A stretch of DNA of 64,000 bases. Source: Diaphorobacter ruginosibacter. GTDB lineage: Bacteria > Pseudomonadota > Gammaproteobacteria > Burkholderiales > Burkholderiaceae_C. Location: positions 2,976,001 through 3,040,000 of the forward strand of contig NZ_CP060714.1 of NCBI RefSeq assembly GCF_014395975.1. The letters run 5' to 3'. Each line of letters starts with the position of its first letter. The first letter of the stretch is position 1. The position numbers were made by a program, and so were the translations under genes. A model generated the notes under the pieces. It did not search any database. It had not been told where the DNA came from and worked only from the letters and a program-made list of their open reading frames with translations. Positions 17,855 through 26,409 of this stretch are shown here, one piece after another.

Positions 17855-18381
17855 TGCGCTTTGCCATTCCACTCGCCATCTTCCTGGCACTTGCCGCAAT
17901 GCTGGGCATGGGCCTGCAGCGAGACCCTCGCAACCTGCCGTCGGCGTTGCTCGAACAGCCTGCTCCGGAAATCGATCGCCCGATCCTGGGTCAGCTGGAT
18001 CCGCCCGGCCGCCGCCTGATGCTCAAGGACATGCAGGGCCAGATCTGGCTGCTCAACGTCTGGGCCTCGTGGTGTGCGCCCTGTCGCCAGGAACTGCCGA
18101 CGTTGCAGGCCATGTCGCAGCGCGATGGCGTGCCGGTCTACGGGCTCAACTACAAGGATCAGCCGGAAAAGGCCCTGGCTCTGCTACGCGTCGCCGGCAA
18201 CCCCTATGTGTCCTCCGCGATAGACATCGACGGCCGCGTGGGGCTCGACTTCGGCATCCAGGGCGTGCCCGAGACCTTCGTCATCGATGCCCGGGGCATC
18301 GTGCGCATGCGCCACCTGGGGCCGGTCACTCCCGAGATCTGGCGGGACAAGCTGATGCCCGCCATCAAGGCACTGCGATGA
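17851..18381 (+). CDS. dsbE: CcmG/DsbE, thiol-disulfide reductant for apocytochrome c
   Basis: Membrane-anchored thioredoxin-like protein of 176 residues. An N-terminal helix (1-22) precedes a TlpA-like domain with the active site 'WASWCAPCRQELP' and the cis-proline 'QGVPETFVID'. It keeps the CxxCH cysteines reduced for heme ligation. The ATG at 17851 overlaps the ccmF stop, and a second ATG follows directly at 17854. It overlaps ccmH by four bases. Confidence 0.94.
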   Translation: MMRFAIPLAIFLALAAMLGMGLQRDPRNLPSALLEQPAPEIDRPILGQLDPPGRRLMLKDMQGQIWLLNVWASWCAPCRQELPTLQAMSQRDGVPVYGLNYKDQPEKALALLRVAGNPYVSSAIDIDGRVGLDFGIQGVPETFVIDARGIVRMRHLGPVTPEIWRDKLMPAIKALR

Positions 18382-18884
18382 CCTGCTCCAAAACGCGCTC
18401 CCTTCTGTCCCTCCTTTCCCGTCTGCGACGCCTGTGCCGCCTGGCCGGCCCGCTGTTGCTGGTCACAGCGGCCATGCTGGTGCCCGCCGCAGGCGTGATG
18501 GCGCGACCGTCTCTTGACGAGCGCGAGGCCTCCCTGGCCAGCCAACTGCGCTGCGTGGTCTGCCAGAATCAAACTGTTGCGGAGTCGCGCGCCCCCATCG
18601 CACAGGACATGCGCCAGCAGATCCGTGAGCAGCTTTCCAAGGGCAGCACGGACGAGCAGGTCGTTGCCTTCTTCGAGCAGCGCTACGGGGCGTTCGTGCG
18701 CTACAACCCGCCATGGAAGCCCTCCACGTGGCTGCTGTGGCTTTCTCCTTTCCTGATCGCGCTGGGTGGACTGTGGGTACTGCGCAGGAACCTGCCCGGG
18801 ACGCCATCGGACACGCTGACATCCGAAGAGCGAAAGCGCGCTCAACAATGGCTGGAAGCCGGCCAGGAGGACCATCGGTCATGA
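18378..18884 (+). CDS. ccmH: CcmH, apocytochrome c thioreductase
   Basis: A 168-residue protein with a cleavable signal or anchor, a three-helix periplasmic domain holding the redox motif 'LRCVVCQNQTV', and a C-terminal membrane helix ('TWLLWLSPFLIALGGLWVL'). It acts with CcmG and CcmF on the apocytochrome. It is the short form, since the TPR part is encoded separately as ccmI, whose ATG overlaps its stop. Confidence 0.94.
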   Translation: MTCSKTRSLLSLLSRLRRLCRLAGPLLLVTAAMLVPAAGVMARPSLDEREASLASQLRCVVCQNQTVAESRAPIAQDMRQQIREQLSKGSTDEQVVAFFEQRYGAFVRYNPPWKPSTWLLWLSPFLIALGGLWVLRRNLPGTPSDTLTSEERKRAQQWLEAGQEDHRS

Positions 18885-20161
18885 CCACGATGTACTGGCT
18901 CTGGTTTGGCGTCGTCGCCATGCTGCTGCTGAGCCTCGCGGTGCTGCTTGCACCGCTGCTCAAGGAAGGCACGCCGCCGATCCTGGGAAAGGACGAAGCA
19001 AGCTTGCGTACCCTGTACCGGGGCCAACTGGCCGAGCTGGGGCAGGAACATATACGTGGCAATCTCGGCAATGCAGAACATGTCCAGGCCGTTGACGAGC
19101 TGCACCGCCGCCTGCTACAGGAGCTCGATCGTCATCGCATGGCAGGTTCGTGGCAGCGCAACCCCTGGCTGCATCGCGCCAGTGCCCTTGTGCTTGCGCT
19201 GCTGCTGCCCGTCCTCTCGCTCGCACTGTACAAGCAGGTGGGCGACCCACGCGCGGCCGCGCAGCTCGCGCAGACTGCCGCGGGGGCCCATGGAGAGAGC
19301 GCCGGCGAGGTCAATGGAGCGCAGATCCAGGCCATGATAGAGAGCCTCGCGGCCCGGCTCCGGGCCGAGCCGCAGAACCTCGATGGATGGATCATGCTGG
19401 CGCGTTCGTATGACACCCTCGAGCGCTTTGACGATGCCGCCCGCGCCTATGGCGAGGCACTGAAGGAAGCCGGGCGCCGTGATCTAGAACCCGCGGTGCA
19501 AGCACGGCTGCATGCCGACCGGGCCGATGTGTTGGCATCAGCCCGGGGAGGTGAGCTGGAGGGGCCTGCAGGCGCAGCGATTACGCAAGCGCTGCTGCTC
19601 GACCCGAGGCAACCCAAGGCCCTGGCACTCGCGGGGACCGCTGCGGCGCGACGAGGCGACATCACGGTCGCGCGGCAGCATTGGAAGCTGCTGCTTGCGC
19701 AACTGGAACCCGGCTCCGACATGGCCTTGCGTGTACAGGACGACCTGCTGACCCTCGAGAACCTGGGACAGGCTCCTTCAGCGACATCGAGTCCCGACAC
19801 CACAGCCACGCCCGCGGCACCCGACCTTGCGTTGGAGGGCGAATTGCGCTTCCAGAATGGCCTGGAGGCATCGCCCCTGCCCTCCACAGCCAAGGTTTAC
19901 GTGGTGGTGCGCGCAGAGAACCACGCGCCACCCGTGGCCGTGCTGCGGCTATCCGCCACGCCACTGCCAACTTCCTTTCGCATTGGCGCGGCCCAGTTGC
20001 TCGATCCCTCGTTCGCATTCACGCAACAGACGCGCCTCACGCTACAGGCTCGCCTGTCGCGCAGCGGCGAGGCTCTGCCCGAGGCGGGCGACATCGTGAG
20101 CCCCGCGATCAGGACGAGCCCGCGTGCATCGGGACTTCGCCTGCTGCTGCAGGCACCCTGA
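18881..20161 (+). CDS. ccmI: CcmI/CycH, TPR protein of cytochrome c maturation
   Basis: A 426-residue protein with two N-terminal membrane helices (about 4-25 and 95-115), a leucine-zipper-like cytoplasmic loop and periplasmic TPR repeats ('LDGWIMLARSYDTLERFDDA', 'LDPRQPKALALAGTAAARRG'). A C-terminal CycH beta domain ('GLEASPLPSTAKVYVVVRAE') completes it. CcmI recruits apocytochromes to CcmFH. It is the last gene of the operon and ends 20 bases from the convergent norB. Confidence 0.92.
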   Translation: MTTMYWLWFGVVAMLLLSLAVLLAPLLKEGTPPILGKDEASLRTLYRGQLAELGQEHIRGNLGNAEHVQAVDELHRRLLQELDRHRMAGSWQRNPWLHRASALVLALLLPVLSLALYKQVGDPRAAAQLAQTAAGAHGESAGEVNGAQIQAMIESLAARLRAEPQNLDGWIMLARSYDTLERFDDAARAYGEALKEAGRRDLEPAVQARLHADRADVLASARGGELEGPAGAAITQALLLDPRQPKALALAGTAAARRGDITVARQHWKLLLAQLEPGSDMALRVQDDLLTLENLGQAPSATSSPDTTATPAAPDLALEGELRFQNGLEASPLPSTAKVYVVVRAENHAPPVAVLRLSATPLPTSFRIGAAQLLDPSFAFTQQTRLTLQARLSRSGEALPEAGDIVSPAIRTSPRASGLRLLLQAP

Positions 20162-20180
20162 TCCGCGCAGACTCGCCGCA

Positions 20181-22460
20181 TCACGCCTCGCGCGGCTGCC
20201 AGCGCGACTCGCTTGCACGGCCCTTGCCATAGGCCAGGCCCCAAACCACCTGCCATGCCATCGCGACCGCTCCGACGATGAAAACAACGTCGCCGACGGT
20301 GCGGATCCAGCGCAGTGTGACCAGCATGGGCTGCTGCATGAACTCTTCGCTGCGCGCCCACCACAGGCCATGGCTCACGCTGGCGTGGAACTGGATCAGC
20401 CCCACCGGCAGCAGGCTGGCGGCGATCATCAGCACGAGGCCACCGTTCAGCCCCCAGAATGCGGTCTTCATGAGCGCTTCGTTGAACACAAACTGTGGGC
20501 GCACGTAGTGCAACACCATCAGCGTGAAGCCCAGCGCCAGGAAGCCATAGACGCCGAACAGCGCCGCATGCGCATGCACTGGCGTGGTGTTCAAGCCCTG
20601 CACGTAATACAGCGAGATCGGCGGATTGATCATGAAGCCGAAGACGCCAGCACCCAGCATGTTCCAGAACGCCACAGCGACGAAACATGCAAGCGGCCAC
20701 TTCAGTTGAGCCATCCAGGGGGCACGATCGCGCAGCCGCCAGTTCTCCCACGCCTCGTGTCCCAGCACGATGAGCGGCACCACCTCCAGCGCGCTGAATG
20801 CCGCACCCACCGCCATGACGGGCGTGGTCGTTCCGGCAAAGTACAGATGGTGGAACGTGCCGGGAATCCCGCCCAGCAGGAACAGCGATGCCGACGCCAG
20901 GCTGGCCGAAGTCGCCATGCTGCGCGAGACCAGGCCAAGGCTGCTGAACACGAAGGCCAGCGCGGTGGTGGCGAACACTTCGAAGAAGCCCTCCACCCAC
21001 AGGTGCACAACCCACCAGCGCCAGTACTCCATCACCGACAGGCTGGTGCGCTCGCCGTAGAACAGGCCGGCACCATAGAACAGGCCGATGGCGCCCACGG
21101 AGCAGGTCAGCAAGGCCAGCAGATTCTTGTCTTCCTTGTTGCGAGCCAGCAGCGCGGGCAGCACGCCACGCAGCATCAGCACCAGCCACAGCAGAATGCC
21201 GACCCATTTGAGAATCTGCCAGAGACGGCCCAGGTCCACGTATTCATAACCCTGGTGGCCCAGCCAGAAGCTCCACTCGCGAGGCATCTTCTGCGCGATC
21301 GCGAAATAGTTGCCAACGAACGATCCCACACAGACGAACACCAGCGCCCAGAACAGCACATCGACACCCAGTTTCTGGAACCGGGGGTCCTTGCCACCAT
21401 GGATGACCGGAGCGAGGAACAGGCCCACAGCGAGAAAGCCGGTGGCGATCCAGAACAGCGCGCTCTGGATATGCCAGGTGCGCGTGAGCGCGTAAGGGAA
21501 CCACTGCGACACGTCGATGCCGTAGAACTTCTGGCCTTCAATCGTGTAATGCGCCGTGAAGCCGCCGAGCATCACCTGGAACACGAACAGCGCCACCACG
21601 AGAAACAGGTACTTGCCAAGCGCACGCTGCGAAGGCGTGAGCGCCGCGAGCGTCAGAGGATCCTGCTTTGGAGCGTCGGTCTCGGGGGCATCCTGCCGCC
21701 GCAGGAACGACCAGCCACAGATCAGAAACCCCACTCCAGCCAGCAGAACCACCACGCTGATGATCGACCAGACCACGTTCTCGCTGCTGGGTACATTGCC
21801 GATCAGCGGCTCGTGGGGCCAGTTGTTGGTGTAAGTGACGTGGCTGCCCGGTCGCTCGGTGGCTGCGGCCCACGCGGTCCAGAAGAAGAAATGCGTCAGC
21901 TGCTCGCGGCGCTCTGCGCTCGGCAGCGTGTTCTCCTTCATGGCGAAACTCTCGCGACTCTTCCTGAATGCAGGTTCGTCGGAAAACAGCGACTTGTAGT
22001 AGCCCGCAGTCTGTTCCATGGCCTTCGCGCGGCGCTCGCTCACCACCAGCCTGCCGCCTGCGTCCACGCCATTGCCCCGATACTCGGCCTGCAGTTCGGC
22101 ACGCAAGGCCCCCCTCTGCCCCTCCGTCAGATCGGCAAAAGGCTTGCCATGCTGCTCGGCGGCCGCCAGATCCAGCCACGCGGAAAGTTCGCGATGCAGC
22201 CAGTCTGCCGTCCAGTCCGGCGCCTGGTAGGCGCCATGGCCCCAGATCGATCCCAATTGCATTCCGCCGACCGACTGCCAGGCCGTCTGCCCATCCAGGA
22301 TGTCCTCCTTGCCGAACAGCTCCTGGCCGTTTGCGGAGCTCACCTGCGCGGGAATCGGCGGTGCGCTGCGGTAGATGTCCATGCCGAGATAGCCCAGCAG
22401 CGAGAACATCACGATGCACAGGCCGATCAGTGTGAACCAGTGTTTTCTGTACTGTCCCAT
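20181..22460 (-). CDS. norB: Quinol-dependent nitric oxide reductase (qNOR)
   Basis: Single-subunit membrane NO reductase (759 residues) that reduces NO to N2O with electrons from quinol. The N-terminal extension up to about residue 230, with a soluble periplasmic portion and helix, replaces the NorC cytochrome and marks the qNOR type. Metal ligands visible are H486, E490 and E494 in 'HLWVEGFFEVF', H537-H538 in 'GTFHHLYF' and H629/H631 in 'HAHAALFG'. It lies 49 bases after the RIC gene and probably shares its sigma-54 promoter. No nitrite reductase is in the window, so detoxification of NO is as likely as full denitrification. Confidence 0.95.
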   Translation of the reverse strand: MGQYRKHWFTLIGLCIVMFSLLGYLGMDIYRSAPPIPAQVSSANGQELFGKEDILDGQTAWQSVGGMQLGSIWGHGAYQAPDWTADWLHRELSAWLDLAAAEQHGKPFADLTEGQRGALRAELQAEYRGNGVDAGGRLVVSERRAKAMEQTAGYYKSLFSDEPAFRKSRESFAMKENTLPSAERREQLTHFFFWTAWAAATERPGSHVTYTNNWPHEPLIGNVPSSENVVWSIISVVVLLAGVGFLICGWSFLRRQDAPETDAPKQDPLTLAALTPSQRALGKYLFLVVALFVFQVMLGGFTAHYTIEGQKFYGIDVSQWFPYALTRTWHIQSALFWIATGFLAVGLFLAPVIHGGKDPRFQKLGVDVLFWALVFVCVGSFVGNYFAIAQKMPREWSFWLGHQGYEYVDLGRLWQILKWVGILLWLVLMLRGVLPALLARNKEDKNLLALLTCSVGAIGLFYGAGLFYGERTSLSVMEYWRWWVVHLWVEGFFEVFATTALAFVFSSLGLVSRSMATSASLASASLFLLGGIPGTFHHLYFAGTTTPVMAVGAAFSALEVVPLIVLGHEAWENWRLRDRAPWMAQLKWPLACFVAVAFWNMLGAGVFGFMINPPISLYYVQGLNTTPVHAHAALFGVYGFLALGFTLMVLHYVRPQFVFNEALMKTAFWGLNGGLVLMIAASLLPVGLIQFHASVSHGLWWARSEEFMQQPMLVTLRWIRTVGDVVFIVGAVAMAWQVVWGLAYGKGRASESRWQPREA

Positions 22461-22509
22461 GATGCGTATTCCTTGAAGAATGTCGTCAGAGCCTTCGAAC
22501 GCTCCGGGG

Positions 22510-23187
22510 TCAATGAACCTGCGCCGGAGCGAAGCGCTCGAACAGGATGTTGTTCTCGGTATGGATGTGCGCCATCAGGTCGTCGCGGAAGGCCCGCAGC
22601 CCCTGGTACAGCGCACGCCATGTGGTGCAGGCGTCGCGCGGGGCGGTGATGTTGTTCGTCAGTTCGGCCAGGCGGCGCAGTTCGGCGCCGTGGCCCTCGT
22701 GCTCCTGGCGCATCAGCTCGATCGGCATGCCCGCCAGCGCTCCCTGCTGCCGGAGGATCAGGGGGAACAGCACAAGCTCTTCCTTCTGCATGTGGCTTTC
22801 GAGTTCATGGGCCATCACCGTGAGATGGTCCGCCAACCCATGCGGGCAGGTCTCGCGGTCACCATGCACCTGTTCCACACGGCGTGCCAGGCGAATGAGC
22901 TCAGGCAATTGCTCTCGATGCACTGCGTGGTAACGACCCAGCAGATGCGCCACCAGTTCCTTGTCGGTGGCTGCACCCCAGTCGCGCTCGCTGCTTTCCT
23001 CTGCGCGCAATTGCAGCGCCTGCAGCTCGGCGACGATGGGCTCTGGCGGGATGCCTGCAGCACCTGCTGCCGTGCGCAAGGTGCGGTTGCCCGCGCAACA
23101 GAAATCGAGCTGGTACTGATCGAACACCCGAGTGGCGCCGGGAATGCGGCGGGCCAGTTGGCCGAGGGATTGATCCAGATAAGTCAT
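22510..23187 (-). CDS. RIC-family iron-sulfur cluster repair protein (YtfE/ScdA/DnrN)
   Basis: Di-iron hemerythrin-like protein of 225 residues that helps restore iron-sulfur centres damaged by NO or peroxide. The N-terminal ScdA_N domain includes 'IPGATRVFDQYQLDFCCAGN'. The hemerythrin part supplies His and Glu ligands in 'RYHAVHREQLPE', 'MAHELESHMQKEELVLFP', 'EHEGHGAELRRL' and 'DLMAHIHTENNILFER'. It is the first gene after the NorR-controlled promoter and precedes norB, so NO should induce both. The names ytfE, scdA and dnrN are all in use. Confidence 0.92.
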   Translation of the reverse strand: MTYLDQSLGQLARRIPGATRVFDQYQLDFCCAGNRTLRTAAGAAGIPPEPIVAELQALQLRAEESSERDWGAATDKELVAHLLGRYHAVHREQLPELIRLARRVEQVHGDRETCPHGLADHLTVMAHELESHMQKEELVLFPLILRQQGALAGMPIELMRQEHEGHGAELRRLAELTNNITAPRDACTTWRALYQGLRAFRDDLMAHIHTENNILFERFAPAQVH

Positions 23188-23233
23188 GAGAGTGCTCCTG
23201 TGGAAACGACGAAAACCTTGTCGCTTTTCCTAC

Positions 23234-23249
23234 AGCAAGCGTCAGGCCA
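23234..23249 (-). promoter_or_regulatory. Sigma-54 (-24/-12) promoter for the RIC-norB operon
   Basis: On the minus strand TGGCCTGACGCTTGCT matches the sigma-54 consensus TGGCACG-N4-TTGCW, with the GG and GC pairs at the required spacing. The RIC start codon follows about 47 bases downstream. The only nearby sigma-54 activator is NorR, encoded divergently. Confidence 0.8.
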
Positions 23250-23288
23250 GAAATAAACCTTTTCAATTCAATAATTTATAAAAATAAA

Positions 23289-23346
23289 GGTAATATTTAC
23301 CATTCAAAATAATGGTAAATACAACCATTCAACAGTAGTTTTAACC
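23289..23346. promoter_or_regulatory. Three NorR enhancer boxes
   Basis: GGT-N7-ACC occurs at 23289-23301 and 23314-23326, and AGT-N7-ACC, one mismatch away, at 23334-23346 directly before the norR ATG. Three GGT-N7-ACC boxes are the known NorR layout in Cupriavidus/Ralstonia. They lie 40-100 bases upstream of the sigma-54 promoter. The last box touches the norR start codon, which would permit autoregulation. Confidence 0.8.
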
Positions 23347-24912
23347 ATGGAATCCATCGACACCCTGCTGCTCACCGATCTCGCGACCGAATTGCCCATG
23401 GCCGTGCGCCTGCAGCGGCTGGTGGAGACGCTTCGACTGCACTTCCAATGTGGTGCGGTGGCGTTGCTCCGGCTGGAGGCAGATGGCGAACTGCTCAAAC
23501 CCCTGGCTATCGATGGGCTTGCCAGGGATGCCCTCGGGCGGCGCTTCGCGATCAAGGAACACCCGCGCCTTGCCGCGATCCTGCAACGTCGCGAAGTCAC
23601 CTGCTTTCACCATGACAGCGGCCTGCCCGATCCCTACGATGGGCTGGTGATCGACCATCCGGGCGAACCCCTGCATGTGCACGACTGCATGGGCATCGCG
23701 CTCGATCACGTGGGCCAGCGCTTTGGCGTGCTGACGCTGGATGCGCTCACCGTGGGCACCTTCGACGCTGCGGCGCAGCGGGAGCTGGCGCAGTTGCTGC
23801 CGCTGATCGAGGCGTCGGTACGGATGTCCTGGCTGGAGATGGCGCTACGCACCACGCAGCAGCAATCGAGCACCCCGGAGGCGGTCGGCCCCCTGGTTCG
23901 CGAAGACGGGGACATCATTGGCCAGAGCGAAGCCATCTCGCAGTTGTTGCATGAGATGCGGGTGGTCGCGGACACCGAGCTGCCCGTCCTGCTGCTGGGG
24001 GAAACCGGCGTCGGCAAGGAAATGTTCGCCCATCGGCTGCACCGGCTGTCCCGGCGCGGGGCCCGGCCGCTGGTGCACGTGAACTGCGCTGCCCTGCCCG
24101 AGTCACTCGCGGAAAGCGAGCTGTTCGGCCATGTGCGCGGTGCCTTTTCGGGAGCCGTGAGCGATCGCGCCGGACGGATTGAGGCGGCGCAAGGAGGAAC
24201 GTTGTTTCTCGATGAGGTGGGCGAGTTGCCGCTGTCGATCCAGGCCAAGCTGCTGCGCACCCTGCAGAACGGCGAGATCCAGCGCCTTGGTGCCGACCGT
24301 CCCCGCAAGGTGGACGTGCGGGTGATTGCCGCCACCAACCGCAATTTGCGTGACCTCGTGCGCGAAGGCAGCTTTCGTGCCGACCTGTATCACCGCCTCT
24401 CGGTCTATCCCGTACCGATTCCGCCGCTGCGAGAACGCGGACACGACGTGCTGCTGCTGGCCGGGCGCTTCCTTGAACAGAACCGGGCACGCCTCGGTCT
24501 GCGCAGCCTGCGGCTGTCCCCCGCAGCCGACGAAGCCCTGCACAGCTATGACTGGCCGGGCAACGTGCGGGAGCTCGAACACGTGATCAGCCGGGCGGCC
24601 CTCAAGGCGCTCAGCCGGGGTGCCGCGCGCAGCGACATCGTGACGCTCGATGCAGGCCTGCTCGACCTCGACGCCCCACGCATCCCTGCGCAAGAGACGT
24701 CCCCCCACCCGGAGCCGCTCCCTGCTGCGAGCGATATGCGGCCGCTGCGAGAGTCCGTCCTGTCGTGCCAGCGCCAGGCCATCGAGCGCGCCCTGCGCCT
24801 CCACGACGGCAACTGGGCACGCGCCGCGCGGGCGCTGGACATGGATGCCAGCAATCTCCACAAGCTGGCGCAGAAACTGGGGCTCAAGGAGAAATCCGCG
24901 GGCTCCGCCTGA
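23347..24912 (+). CDS. norR: NorR, NO-responsive sigma-54 activator
   Basis: Bacterial enhancer-binding protein of 521 residues. The N-terminal GAF domain (about 15-165) keeps the residues that hold the NO-sensing iron in Escherichia coli NorR ('DPYDGL' near 95-100, C114, D132 in 'LTLDAL'). The AAA+ domain has Walker A 'GETGVGKE' (218-225) and Walker B 'GGTLFLDEVGE'. The sigma-54 contact loop reads GAFSGA (265-270) rather than GAFTGA. A Fis-type helix-turn-helix closes the protein ('NWARAARALDMDASNLHKLA'). It activates the divergent RIC-norB operon in response to NO. Confidence 0.94.
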   Translation: MESIDTLLLTDLATELPMAVRLQRLVETLRLHFQCGAVALLRLEADGELLKPLAIDGLARDALGRRFAIKEHPRLAAILQRREVTCFHHDSGLPDPYDGLVIDHPGEPLHVHDCMGIALDHVGQRFGVLTLDALTVGTFDAAAQRELAQLLPLIEASVRMSWLEMALRTTQQQSSTPEAVGPLVREDGDIIGQSEAISQLLHEMRVVADTELPVLLLGETGVGKEMFAHRLHRLSRRGARPLVHVNCAALPESLAESELFGHVRGAFSGAVSDRAGRIEAAQGGTLFLDEVGELPLSIQAKLLRTLQNGEIQRLGADRPRKVDVRVIAATNRNLRDLVREGSFRADLYHRLSVYPVPIPPLRERGHDVLLLAGRFLEQNRARLGLRSLRLSPAADEALHSYDWPGNVRELEHVISRAALKALSRGAARSDIVTLDAGLLDLDAPRIPAQETSPHPEPLPAASDMRPLRESVLSCQRQAIERALRLHDGNWARAARALDMDASNLHKLAQKLGLKEKSAGSA

Positions 24913-24939
24913 ATCATCGGGCACGGCCCCTGGATCGTG

Positions 24940-25830
24940 TCAGAGCCCGCGTGACTGCACGACCCCGCGCAGCGTCTGCAAGAACAGCTGCGTGGCGGGC
25001 GAGAGCTGGTGCCGGCTGTAGGTGGCGTAGAGCGTGGAGGTCAGCGCGGGCTGCACGAGCTCCCGGTAGACCACGCGCTGCGGGCTGAATTCCCGGGTGG
25101 ATTCGGGGAGCAGGCCCACACCGAGGCCGGCCTGTACCAGGCTCAGCAGGGTCTGTACCTCCACCACCTCCTGGTAGATCTGCGGCTCGAAGCCGGACTC
25201 CATGCAGGAGCGGTGCAATGTGCTTGCGAACGCCGATTGCCCGCGGTGATAGCTGATGAATCGCTGTCCCGCCAGTTCCTTGAGCCGGATGCGGCTGCGC
25301 CCTGCTAACTTGTGGTCCTGCGCCAGCACCACGGCGATGGCTTCGGTGCTCAGCGCCTCGCTGACCAGTTCATGATCGGAATATTCCGCCCGGTTCAGGC
25401 AGATGTCGAGCTTGTGCTGGCGCAGTTCCTCGATCTGTTCGCTGGGCTGCAGTTCATGCAGGGACCAGTGCACGTCGGGATATTGCTTCTGGAATTCATG
25501 CAGCCCCTGCGGCAGCACGCCTGCCATGATGGAACTGATCATCCCCACCCTCAACGATCCCCACTGCCCCAGCCCCGCCTGGCGCGTGATGCCCACGGCC
25601 TGATCCATCTGGCGAAAGACCAGCGTGGCCTGGGCCTTGAGCGCCACGCCCGCGGCCGTGAGTTCCACGCGCCGTTGCGAACGTGAAAACAGGGGCGTGC
25701 CCAGTTCCTCCTCCAGCAGCCGGATCTGCTTGCTCAGCGGTGGCTGCGAGATGTGCAGCCTGGCCGCCGCCCTGCCGAAATGCAACTCTTCCGCCAGAAC
25801 AGAGAAATACCGGAGCAGGCGCAAATCCAT
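24940..25830 (-). CDS. LysR-family transcriptional regulator
   Basis: LTTR of 296 residues. The helix-turn-helix is 'FGRAAARLHISQPPLSKQIR' (18-37), and the effector domain contains 'GSLRVGMISSIMAGVLPQGL' and 'QEVVEVQTLLSLVQAGLGVG', as in the CatM/BenM-type subgroup. It is divergent from the molybdenum hydroxylase genes across 91 bases and is the obvious candidate to regulate them. Its 3' end lies 27 bases from the convergent norR. Confidence 0.9.
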   Translation of the reverse strand: MDLRLLRYFSVLAEELHFGRAAARLHISQPPLSKQIRLLEEELGTPLFSRSQRRVELTAAGVALKAQATLVFRQMDQAVGITRQAGLGQWGSLRVGMISSIMAGVLPQGLHEFQKQYPDVHWSLHELQPSEQIEELRQHKLDICLNRAEYSDHELVSEALSTEAIAVVLAQDHKLAGRSRIRLKELAGQRFISYHRGQSAFASTLHRSCMESGFEPQIYQEVVEVQTLLSLVQAGLGVGLLPESTREFSPQRVVYRELVQPALTSTLYATYSRHQLSPATQLFLQTLRGVVQSRGL

Positions 25831-25836
25831 ATTTTT

Positions 25837-25846
25837 TTGATATCAA
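25837..25846. promoter_or_regulatory. Palindrome TTGATATCAA between LysR and iorA-like genes
   Basis: A perfect 10-base palindrome seven bases upstream of the LysR start, in an AT-rich gap. It could be part of the LysR autoregulatory site. It is short and partly expected in AT-rich sequence. Confidence 0.25.
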
Positions 25847-25921
25847 TCAGGTGTTTTGAAAGAATTTTACGCTTGCATCGCTTTTGCACATACTGCCGCC
25901 GTCTCTCGATGAAACCGGCAT

Positions 25922-26404
25922 ATGAAACTCAAGATCAACCACCAAATTCATGCCGTCGATGCCGATGGCACCACCCCGCTGCTGTGGGTCATCCGTGAAC
26001 AGATCGGCATGACCGGCACCAAGTTCGGCTGCGGCGTCGGCATGTGCGGCGCATGCACCGTGCACCTGGATGGCGAGGCCATCCGCTCGTGCATCACGCC
26101 GGTTTCCGCGTGCGAAGGCAGGCACGTCACCACCATCGAAGGCCTCTCGAAAAACGGCGACCACCCGCTGCAGAAGGCCTGGGTGCAGCTCGACGTGCCG
26201 CAGTGCGGCTACTGCCAGTCGGGCCAGCTGATGTCGGCGGCAGCACTGCTCAAGCGCACGCCCAAGCCGACCGACGAGGACATCGTCAGCGCCATGTCGG
26301 GCAACATCTGCCGCTGCGGCACCTACGGGCGCATCCGCTGTGCGATCAAGGTAGCGGCCGGCACGGCCACCGCGCCCTGTACACAGCACGCGAGCAAGGA
26401 GTGA
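25922..26404 (+). CDS. Molybdenum hydroxylase small subunit, [2Fe-2S] (IorA-like)
   Basis: Iron-sulfur subunit (160 residues) of a xanthine-oxidase-family hydroxylase, most like isoquinoline 1-oxidoreductase alpha. A plant-type cluster is bound by C37, C42, C45 ('CGVGMCGAC') and C57. A second cluster is bound by C95, C98, C130 and C132 ('CGYCQSGQ', 'CRCGTY'). It passes electrons from the molybdenum subunit, encoded six bases downstream, to an external acceptor. No FAD subunit is encoded nearby, consistent with the two-subunit Ior type. The substrate is unknown. Confidence 0.9.
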   Translation: MKLKINHQIHAVDADGTTPLLWVIREQIGMTGTKFGCGVGMCGACTVHLDGEAIRSCITPVSACEGRHVTTIEGLSKNGDHPLQKAWVQLDVPQCGYCQSGQLMSAAALLKRTPKPTDEDIVSAMSGNICRCGTYGRIRCAIKVAAGTATAPCTQHASKE

Positions 26405-26409
26405 ACACC

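Noticed and set aside
20124..22649. An 841-codon open frame on the plus strand
   Set aside because: It is antisense to norB, which has all metal ligands and membrane helices; the plus-strand product is His/Gln/Arg-rich with no motif.
22510..23187. Reading the RIC protein as a plain hemerythrin oxygen carrier
   Set aside because: The N-terminal ScdA domain and the NorR-controlled position identify it as an iron-sulfur repair protein.
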